From assembly GCA_006738865.1 (NCBI GenBank), contig AP019701.1, positions 1 through 64,000 on the forward strand: 64,000 bases of DNA, given 5' to 3'. The first letter of the stretch is position 1. Each line of letters starts with the position of its first letter. Below are positions 58,599 to 64,000 of this stretch, one piece after another. This DNA is from Allostella sp. ATCC 35155 (GTDB taxonomy: Bacteria; Pseudomonadota; Alphaproteobacteria; ATCC43930; Allostellaceae). Under the pieces are notes generated by a model. It saw nothing but the letters and a program-made list of their open reading frames with translations, did not search any database and had not been told where the DNA came from. Made by a program: the position numbers and the translations under genes.

Positions 58599-59623
58599 GC
58601 CGCCGCTCGTGACGGCGGGCGGCCGCGCCAGGCGGCGGGCACATGACGGTCCAGCCACTCGCGGATCGGGACCAGGGCCGGGTGGCGCAGGTCATGGTCG
58701 ACGAGTGCCCACACACGGTCCATGAAGGGCAAATAGTGCGCCTTGCCGTCGCGCCGATCGAGGCGGGCGAAGACGCCGGCGATGCGCAGGTTCCGCTGCG
58801 CGCCGAGCACGGCATAGGCGTGCGCGAAGCCGTCGCGGTCGTCGATGCCCGCGCGGTCGAGGTAGCGTTGGTACATCAGGGCTCCGAGTTCTTCGGGAAT
58901 GTCGCGCCGGACATCCTCCAAGAGCGAGACGAGGTCGTAGGCGGCAGGGCCGGCGACCGCGTCCTGAAAGTCGAGCAGTCCGCAGCGCCGGACCCCGTCG
59001 CGGTCCGGCAGCCAGATCAGGTTGCTCGCGAAATAGTCGCGCAGCACCAGGGTCGGCGGGCCGAGCGGCGCCCGGCCCAGCACCGCGGTCCAGCGTGCCA
59101 GATAGTCGGCGCGAAGTTCGGGCGCGGTCGCGCTGCCGGTCCAGGCCGGCAGGAACCAGTCGGTCAGCAGCGCCGCTTCCTCGACCAGTCGCGGTACGTC
59201 GAAGGCCGGCAGGGTCGCCAGCTGCTTCGCCGTCGTCCGCTGGCGAAGATGGATGAGCACGTCGACGGCGGCTGCGAACAGCGTCTCGGGGTCCGAGCCC
59301 CGGTCGAGCAGGGCGGCGAACGTATCGTCGCCAATATCCTCCTCCAGCACGAGGCCGCGCCGCGGGGCGTGCGCGAGAATCCGGGGCGCGGTCAGGCCGA
59401 GCCGCCGGAGCAGGCCGGCGATCCGCACGAAGGGGCGCACATCCTCCATCGGTGGCGGCGCATCCATCAGGATGGCCGTCCCCCCGGCGCGCGAGAGGCG
59501 CAGGTATCGGCGAAAGGACGCGTCGCCCGCCAGGGGACGGGGTTCTGCATCCGCCCAGCCGGCGCGGGCGAGGAACGCCGCGATGGCGGCGGCGCGCTCG
59601 CCAGCCCCCGACGATGCGCTCAC
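58595..59623 (-). CDS. amgK: AmgK-like anomeric sugar kinase (aminoglycoside phosphotransferase fold)
   Basis: A 342-residue kinase of the COG3178 group. AmgK phosphorylates MurNAc and GlcNAc at C1, supplying MurU. Visible motifs are the ATP-side LAGDASFRRYLRL, the Brenner-type loop VLRDYFASNLIWLP with catalytic Asp and Asn (Arg replaces the His of the usual HxD), and LLDFQDAVAGPAAYDLVSLLEDVRRD. GTG 59623 overlaps the tsaE stop by four bases (GTGA), and GGAG lies 7 bases upstream. This arrangement, tsaE-amgK-murU-addB, is common in alphaproteobacteria. Confidence 0.84.
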   Translation of the reverse strand: MSASSGAGERAAAIAAFLARAGWADAEPRPLAGDASFRRYLRLSRAGGTAILMDAPPPMEDVRPFVRIAGLLRRLGLTAPRILAHAPRRGLVLEEDIGDDTFAALLDRGSDPETLFAAAVDVLIHLRQRTTAKQLATLPAFDVPRLVEEAALLTDWFLPAWTGSATAPELRADYLARWTAVLGRAPLGPPTLVLRDYFASNLIWLPDRDGVRRCGLLDFQDAVAGPAAYDLVSLLEDVRRDIPEELGALMYQRYLDRAGIDDRDGFAHAYAVLGAQRNLRIAGVFARLDRRDGKAHYLPFMDRVWALVDHDLRHPALVPIREWLDRHVPAAWRGRPPSRAAA

Positions 59624-60111
59624 GACAGGGCTCCGCTCATACGCTCGATCCAGCTTCCGTGAGGGACGAGGTCGGCGTGGCGCCGCCCTTCGGAGAAGAC
59701 GAAGGCGATCTCCAGCCGGTCGCGTGGCAGGAGGGGCGCGATCCGCTCGGGCCACTCCAGGATCATGATCGCATGGCCGAGTGCATCCTCCAGACCCAGT
59801 TCCAGGGCCTCTTCGAGGCGGGAGAGGCGATAGAGGTCGGCATGCCAGATCTCGTCCCCGTCATCCCCGTAGATCCCGTCGTCCCCGTAGATCTGGACCA
59901 GCGTGAAGGTCGGGCTCGGCACCTCCTCGTCCGGCCGGGCGAGCCGCGCGCGGATGAAGGCGCGCGCCCATTCCGTCTTGCCCGCGCCGAGGTCTCCGGA
60001 GAGCGCGAAAGTGTCGCCCGGCCGGGCGATCGCGGCCAGACGGTGGGCCAGCGCATGCGTCGCCGCGAGGTCGGCGAGCGGGACTCGGATCGCGGCAGGG
60101 GGCTGGACCAT
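59620..60111 (-). CDS. tsaE: tRNA threonylcarbamoyladenosine biosynthesis ATPase TsaE
   Basis: TsaE is the P-loop ATPase that works with TsaB and TsaD to place the t6A modification at position 37 of ANN-decoding tRNAs. The protein is 163 residues from ATG 60111. The P-loop is SGDLGAGKTEWAR (about 38-50), followed by the PSPTFTLVQIY motif and LYRLSRLEEALELGL. Inside lies an in-frame duplication giving IYGDDG twice (59858-59893 on the plus strand). The frame is open upstream to 60198 with two more possible ATGs, and no start has a good ribosome site. It heads the tsaE-amgK-murU-addB-addA-trxA run. Confidence 0.93.
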   Translation of the reverse strand: MVQPPAAIRVPLADLAATHALAHRLAAIARPGDTFALSGDLGAGKTEWARAFIRARLARPDEEVPSPTFTLVQIYGDDGIYGDDGDEIWHADLYRLSRLEEALELGLEDALGHAIMILEWPERIAPLLPRDRLEIAFVFSEGRRHADLVPHGSWIERMSGALS

Positions 60112-60230
60112 CGGTCGGCCGGGTGCTCGCTGGCGAGGGTTGCGGAGGCGAGGCGCCGCCATCATGTTACGCGCGGGCCGGCTGTCCGAGGCGGTCATTC
60201 TTCGCCGTAAATCCCAGCCTGGGAGTCGTC

Positions 60231-61253
60231 ATGTCAAGCGCCGCACACGAGACCGACGTCGTCATCATCGGCGCTGGCCCCGTGGGCCTCTTCGCGATCT
60301 TCGAATGCGGCATGCTGCGGATGCGCTGCCATGTCGTCGATGCCCTCGACATGGCAGGCGGACAGTGCGCCGCGCTCTATCCCGAAAAGCCGATCTACGA
60401 CATCCCCGGCCATCCGAAGATCGACGCGGCCGACCTCGTCGACCGGCTGGTCGAGCAGGGGGCGCCCTTCCACCCGACCTATCATTTCGGCCAGCAGGTG
60501 ACGGGGCTGGCGCCGGAGGGGGACCGCTTCCGCGTCGAAACCTCCGCCGGCACCCGCATCCTGGCCCGCGCCGTGATCGTGGCCGCGGGCGTCGGCGCCT
60601 TCGGGCCCAACCGGCCGCCACTCGACGGCATCGAGGCCTACGAGGGGCGCAGCGTCTTCTATATGGTGAAACGCCGCGAGGATCTGCGCGGCAAGCGGGT
60701 GGTGATCGCCGGCGGTGGCGACTCGGCGGTCGACTGGGCACTCGCGCTGGCGGGGATCGCGGACCAGATCATGGTCGTGCATCGCCGGCCCAAGTTCCGC
60801 GCCGCGCCCGAAAGCGCCGCCCGTCTCGACGCCCTGGCGAAGCAGGGCGAGATCGAGCTTGTCGTTCCCTACCAGCTGTCCGGGCTCGCCGGCTCCGACG
60901 GCCGGCTGACCGGCGTCGACGTGGCGACTCTGGACGGCCAGGTGCGGCGGCTCGACGCGGACGTTCTGCTGCCCTTCTTCGGCCTGGCGATGAATCTCGG
61001 TCCGATCGCGGAGTGGGGGCTCGACCTCGAGCACAGCCATATCGCGGTGCGCCCCGAGACCTGTGCCAGCAGCATCCCCGGCATCCATGCGATCGGCGAC
61101 ATCGCGACCTATCCGGGCAAGCTCAAGCTGATCCTGTCCGGCTTCGCGGAGGCGGCTGCGGCGGCGCACGCGATCCGCGATCGCGTCTTTCCGGGCGAGG
61201 TGCACCACTTCGAGTATTCGACGACCCAGGGCGTGCCCGGTCTCGCCGCGTAG
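60231..61253 (+). CDS. Ferredoxin/flavodoxin-NADP+ reductase, thioredoxin-reductase-like type
   Basis: A 340-residue FAD- and NAD(P)-binding enzyme of the type 2 ferredoxin-NADP+ reductases (YumC-like), which have the thioredoxin reductase fold without its CxxC. The FAD motif is IGAGPVGLF near 13-21, followed by MAGGQCAALYPEKPIYDIPG; the NADPH motif is IAGGGDSAVDWAL; and the C-terminal FAD contact is GDIATYPGKLKLIL. ATG 60231 follows GGGAG with 5-base spacing. It is the only plus-strand gene between tsaE and trpF, beside the point where the trp order breaks. Confidence 0.92.
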   Translation: MSSAAHETDVVIIGAGPVGLFAIFECGMLRMRCHVVDALDMAGGQCAALYPEKPIYDIPGHPKIDAADLVDRLVEQGAPFHPTYHFGQQVTGLAPEGDRFRVETSAGTRILARAVIVAAGVGAFGPNRPPLDGIEAYEGRSVFYMVKRREDLRGKRVVIAGGGDSAVDWALALAGIADQIMVVHRRPKFRAAPESAARLDALAKQGEIELVVPYQLSGLAGSDGRLTGVDVATLDGQVRRLDADVLLPFFGLAMNLGPIAEWGLDLEHSHIAVRPETCASSIPGIHAIGDIATYPGKLKLILSGFAEAAAAAHAIRDRVFPGEVHHFEYSTTQGVPGLAA

Positions 61254-61259
61254 GCCGGT

Positions 61260-61904
61260 TCAGAGGGCGCGCGCGGCCGCCAGGAACGCCGCGATCTTCG
61301 CCACGCTCTTGACGCCGGGGGCGTCCTCGACGCCCGACGAGACGTCGACGGCCGGGGCCCCCGTCAGGCGCACGGCTTCGGCGAGGGTCGCCGCGGTCAG
61401 GCCCCCCGCCAGCATCCAGGGCACCGGCCAGCTGCGGCCGGCGAGCAGTCGCCAGTCGAAGGCCAGGCCGTTGCCGCCCGGCAGCGCGCCGGGCCGGCGC
61501 GGCGGCTTGGCGTCGAACATCAGGCGGTCGACCACGGCGAGGTAGCGATCGGCGGCCGCGACGTCTTCTTCTTCCGCGATGGGCAGCACCTTCATGACCG
61601 ACCGGCCGAAGTGCGCGCGGATGGCGGCGACGCGCTCCGGCGTCTCGTCCCCGTGGAGCTGCAGCAGGTCGAGGGGAGCGGCGGCGAGCGTGGCGGCGAT
61701 GGCCTCGTCGTCGGCATCGACGAAGAGGCCGGTCCGGACGATGCCGGCCGGAACGGCGGCCGCAAGCTGCCCCGCCTCGTCCGGCGTCACCGCCCTGGGC
61801 GAGCGCGGGTAGAAGACGAACCCGACGAAGGCGGCGCCCCCGGCGACCGCCGCCGCGACCGCCTCGGGTCGGCTCAGCCCGCAGATCTTGACCGCGACCG
61901 CCAT
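61260..61904 (-). CDS. trpF: Phosphoribosylanthranilate isomerase
   Basis: TrpF converts phosphoribosylanthranilate to CdRP, the fourth step of tryptophan synthesis. The 214-residue TIM barrel has the catalytic Cys8 (KICGL) and Asp131 (FDAKPP), the LQLHGDETPE motif and the phosphate-binding AGGL and VDVSSGVE loops near the C-terminus. It is 6 bases downstream of the cyclodeaminase-like gene. trpB is not next to it, although that is the usual order; it lies about 15 kb away in the opposite direction. Confidence 0.96.
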   Translation of the reverse strand: MAVAVKICGLSRPEAVAAAVAGGAAFVGFVFYPRSPRAVTPDEAGQLAAAVPAGIVRTGLFVDADDEAIAATLAAAPLDLLQLHGDETPERVAAIRAHFGRSVMKVLPIAEEEDVAAADRYLAVVDRLMFDAKPPRRPGALPGGNGLAFDWRLLAGRSWPVPWMLAGGLTAATLAEAVRLTGAPAVDVSSGVEDAPGVKSVAKIAAFLAAARAL

Positions 61905-61910
61905 GGATGC

Positions 61911-62858
61911 TCAGAGCCGCTGAACCAGCAGCTCGGCCGCAGCCAGGTCTTCGAGCGCGGTGCCGACCGACTTGAAGTAGGTGATCTCCTCCTCCGACTC
62001 GCGGCCGGGCACGGTGCCGCGGGCGAGGTCGAAGAGGTCGCCGACCACATCGGCGCGACTGATGACCCCGGCGGCGATCGGCTGCACGAGATCGCCCGCC
62101 TCGTGAAGGGCGCCCTCGCGCGTGTCGACGAAGATGCGGGCCCGTCGCACCGCCTCGTCGTCGGCCTCCCGCATGTTGGGCGTGAAGCCGCCGACGAGGT
62201 CGAGATGGCAGCCGAGCGGCAGCCATTCCCCGCGGATGAGGGGCTGCTCGGCGAGGGTGGCGCAGCTCACGATATCGGCCTCGCGGACGGCCGACGCGAG
62301 ATCGGTCGTCGCGCTCGCGGCGAACCCCTCTTCGGCGAGGCGTCCGGCCAGGCCTTCGGCTGCCTCGCGCCGCCGGCCCCAGACGACGATCTCGCGCAGC
62401 GGCCGAACGGCGGCGTGGGCGCGCACCAGATGGGGAGCCAGCGCTCCGGTGCCGACGATGACGAGCCGCCGCGCATCCGCCCGCGCGAGGCGGGAGGCGG
62501 CCAGTGCCGAGGCGGCGGCCGTGCGGCGGACGGTCAGCATGCTGCCGTCGATCACCGCGCGCGGCGCGCCGGTGGCGCCGTCGAGCAGCAGGTAGGTGCC
62601 GATCACCGCCGGCAGGCCGCGCCGGCCGTTGTCGGGATAGACGGTGACGATCTTGATGCCGACCGCGCCCCCCCGGCTCCAGGCGGGCATCAGCAGCAGC
62701 ATGGCGTCGCGCCCGGCCGGCTGGGGGATCGGGTGATGATGGCGCAGGGGCACCTCGCGCCCGGCGCGGAACGCCTCGTCGAGCGTCGAGACGAGGGAGG
62801 GATAGTCGAGGGTGCGCTCGACCGTGGCCGCGTCGACGATCCGGGGCGCAGCGCTCAT
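61911..62858 (-). CDS. Ornithine cyclodeaminase/mu-crystallin family protein
   Basis: A 315-residue Rossmann-fold protein of the ornithine cyclodeaminase/mu-crystallin family. Members include ornithine and alanine dehydrogenase-like enzymes and delta-1-pyrroline-2-carboxylate/ketimine reductases. The nucleotide loop is VIVGTGALAPHLVRA, the substrate-side segments are VGIKIVTVYPDN and LTVRRTAAASALAA, and the C-terminal block TYFKSVGTALEDLAAAELL is typical. The variation within the family prevents a firm substrate. Its start overlaps the lapA stop by four bases (ATGA), an unusual insertion between lapA and trpF. Confidence 0.87.
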   Translation of the reverse strand: MSAAPRIVDAATVERTLDYPSLVSTLDEAFRAGREVPLRHHHPIPQPAGRDAMLLLMPAWSRGGAVGIKIVTVYPDNGRRGLPAVIGTYLLLDGATGAPRAVIDGSMLTVRRTAAASALAASRLARADARRLVIVGTGALAPHLVRAHAAVRPLREIVVWGRRREAAEGLAGRLAEEGFAASATTDLASAVREADIVSCATLAEQPLIRGEWLPLGCHLDLVGGFTPNMREADDEAVRRARIFVDTREGALHEAGDLVQPIAAGVISRADVVGDLFDLARGTVPGRESEEEITYFKSVGTALEDLAAAELLVQRL

Positions 62859-63211
62859 GCCGGAGTGCGATCCCGCTGGACGACGAGCGCCCGGGCTTCG
62901 CCGGTGGCCGCGGCCACGCCGTCGCCTTCGGCGATCCGCCGCCGCAGGGTCTGAACCTCGCTCTCGAGCGCCGCGATGCGGCGGCCGCGGCGGCGCATTT
63001 CCCGCCGCTGGATGCCGGCCGAAAGCCAGGTGGCGAGGGCACCGATCGCCAACCCGACGGCCACGGCGGCGAGGATCACCAGGAAGGCCGGTACCGTCAC
63101 GACGAAGGGCAGCGGCCACAGTTCGAGCGAAACGGCCTCGCGGTTCGTGACCGCGAAGGCGGAGATCGCCGCCAGCAGCGGCAGGGTCAGCAGCCAGAAG
63201 AAGAAGCGCAC
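62855..63211 (-). CDS. lapA: LapA-type inner membrane protein (DUF1049)
   Basis: A 118-residue membrane protein with two helices (about 3-20 and 38-62) and a C-terminal coiled coil (RRGRRIAALESEVQTLRRRI). It belongs to the lipopolysaccharide assembly protein A domain family (DUF1049); in E. coli LapA acts with LapB on LpxC turnover and LPS assembly. GTG 63211 starts the protein. ihfB lies 21 bases upstream, the standard order in alphaproteobacteria. Confidence 0.87.
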   Translation of the reverse strand: MRFFFWLLTLPLLAAISAFAVTNREAVSLELWPLPFVVTVPAFLVILAAVAVGLAIGALATWLSAGIQRREMRRRGRRIAALESEVQTLRRRIAEGDGVAAATGEARALVVQRDRTPA

Positions 63212-63232
63212 GATGTCAACCGTCCCGCCGGC

Positions 63233-63520
63233 TCACGACTCCGCGGCGTTGAGACGCTCGCGGAGCTGCTTGCCGGTCTTGAAGAAAGGGGTGCGCTTGC
63301 GCTCGACCTTGACCGCCTCGCCCGTGCGCGGGTTCCGGCCGACGCGCGGATCGCGCTCCTTCACAGAAAACGCTCCGAAGCCCCGGAGTTCCACCCGGTC
63401 GCCGCGCGCCAGCGCCTCGACCACCTCCTCGAAGATGGTGGTCACGATGCGCTCGACGTCGCGCTGATAGAGGTGGGGATTGAGTTCCGCGAGCCGCAGG
63501 ATCAGTTCGGACTTGGTCAT
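63233..63520 (-). CDS. ihfB: Integration host factor beta subunit
   Basis: IhfB pairs with IhfA to bend DNA sharply at specific sites in replication, transcription and recombination. The 95-residue protein is the standard length and ends in the DNA-binding arm [24 protein letters not shown] with the intercalating Pro. ATG 63520 follows GGAAGG with 7-base spacing. It lies 54 bases behind sppA and leads into lapA. Confidence 0.96.
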   Translation of the reverse strand: MTKSELILRLAELNPHLYQRDVERIVTTIFEEVVEALARGDRVELRGFGAFSVKERDPRVGRNPRTGEAVKVERKRTPFFKTGKQLRERLNAAES

Positions 63521-63574
63521 TGCAGCACCTTCCGGGCGCTGGGCGCCCTCGGAACGGAGCTGCCCGACCGTCTG

Positions 63575-64000
63575 TCAGCCGCCCCCGTCGCCGGCAGGGT
63601 GCCAAACGGAGATCGGCCCGTCAACCCTAAGCCTCTCTGGGAAAAGGGATTTTCCGAGAGCGGCGAGTCCGGTGCCGATCCAGGAGTCGGGTTCGCCCGG
63701 TCGGACGTCGACCGTACGCAGGTCGCGGTCGACCGATTTGCTGCGCGCCAGCCAGGAGCGCGCGGCCGGTTCGCCGCCGCTCTCGTCGACCAGGCCCAGT
63801 TCCTTCGCCTTCCGTCCGGTGAAGACCCGGCCGTCGGCCAGCGCGACCGCGCGGTCGCGGTCCATGGCGCGGCGCTCGGCCACCAGGTCGACGAACTGGT
63901 CGTAGAGATCCCGCACGACCACTTCGGCGGCCTCCCGTGCCGCTGGTGTCAGCGGTTCCAGCGGGCTGGGGGTGCCCTTCAGGGGCGCGCTCTTGATCGT
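63575..64000 (-). CDS. sppA: Signal peptide peptidase SppA, C-terminal part
   Basis: The frame runs to the right edge without a start; 141 residues plus the stop are present. The sequence TIKSAPLKGTPSPLEPLTPA, then DLYDQFVDLVAERRAM and GRVFTGRKAKELGLVDE, is characteristic of S49 signal peptide peptidases (SppA), which clear cleaved signal peptides in the inner membrane. The catalytic Ser and Lys lie beyond the window or near its edge and cannot be checked. The gene leads the sppA-ihfB-lapA group. An internal GTG at 63922 is not the true start. Confidence 0.93.
   Translation of the reverse strand, partial: TIKSAPLKGTPSPLEPLTPAAREAAEVVVRDLYDQFVDLVAERRAMDRDRAVALADGRVFTGRKAKELGLVDESGGEPAARSWLARSKSVDRDLRTVDVRPGEPDSWIGTGLAALGKSLFPERLRVDGPISVWHPAGDGGG

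Noticed and set aside
54822-58646. Very long open frame on the plus strand opposite addB and murU (over 1200 codons), with others of 500-950 codons opposite addA, cobD and the glycosyltransferase
   Set aside because: In this GC-rich DNA the third-position bias removes stop codons from antisense frames. Their translations are low-complexity Arg/Gly/Ala/His-rich and match no family, while the opposite strands encode complete recognised proteins.

Overview
This 64 kb window is chromosomal DNA of very high GC content and almost entirely coding. It looks like an alphaproteobacterium of the Rhodospirillales type. The evidence is an alphaproteobacterial gene neighbourhood (sppA-ihfB-lapA-trpF, trpBA-accD-folC, trxA-addAB-murU-amgK-tsaE), an addAB pair in place of recBCD, an IRP1-like aconitase, a mreBCD-mrdA-rodA cluster and a tripartite tricarboxylate transporter. 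I see no insertion sequence, prophage, CRISPR array or rRNA.

Layout. 0-6.4 kb: dnaA, a secreted SYLF lipid-binding protein, the late cobalamin genes cobQ and cobD tail to tail, and an ArnT/PMT-type membrane glycosyltransferase. 6.4-11.6 kb: D-tartrate dehydratase, an alpha/beta hydrolase, a periplasmic ankyrin protein, and an amidohydrolase divergent from a GntR/FCD regulator with a perfect TGGTATACCA operator candidate between them. 12.0-17.5 kb: the rod-shape elongasome mreB-mreC-mreD-mrdA-rodA, then tRNA-Lys(CUU). 17.8-23.8 kb: a hybrid sensor kinase, tctCBA and a short-chain dehydrogenase. 23.8-28.2 kb (minus strand): a DUF1028 hydrolase-like protein, then a polar amino-acid-type ABC importer ending in an NADPH:FMN reductase. 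28.3-32.1 kb: rlpA, then a tightly coupled minus-strand operon AroM - DUF917 - hydantoinase/oxoprolinase. 32.2-35.1 kb: GNAT, rmuC and a nucleoside transporter. 35.2-37.1 kb: a large secreted RTX calcium-binding protein. 37.3-40.4 kb: stomatin/NfeD, an AlkX/YcaQ-like DNA glycosylase and a VOC protein. 40.4-46.4 kb (minus): DUF1223, acnA, a small repeated periplasmic protein and an alpha/beta hydrolase/MBL-fold pair. 46.5-50.9 kb: trpB-trpA-accD-folC. 50.9-60.1 kb (minus): tsaE-amgK-murU-addB-addA-trxA. 60.2-61.3 kb: a ferredoxin-NADP reductase. 61.3-64.0 kb (minus): sppA (5' end cut by the window), ihfB, lapA, an ornithine cyclodeaminase-like gene and trpF.

How it works together. Most of the window is housekeeping: replication initiation, B12, cell elongation, tryptophan and fatty-acid precursors, recombination repair and tRNA modification. 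The accessory part is 18-32 kb, where two importers, a membrane sensor and a set of hydrolases of poorly known substrate suggest scavenging of organic acids and of nitrogenous (perhaps hydantoin- or thiohydantoin-like) compounds. The most unusual points are the AroM-DUF917-HyuA operon, the apparent inversion that separates trpF from trpBA, two genes that may be transcribed without a leader, and a small periplasmic protein built from two related helical repeats.
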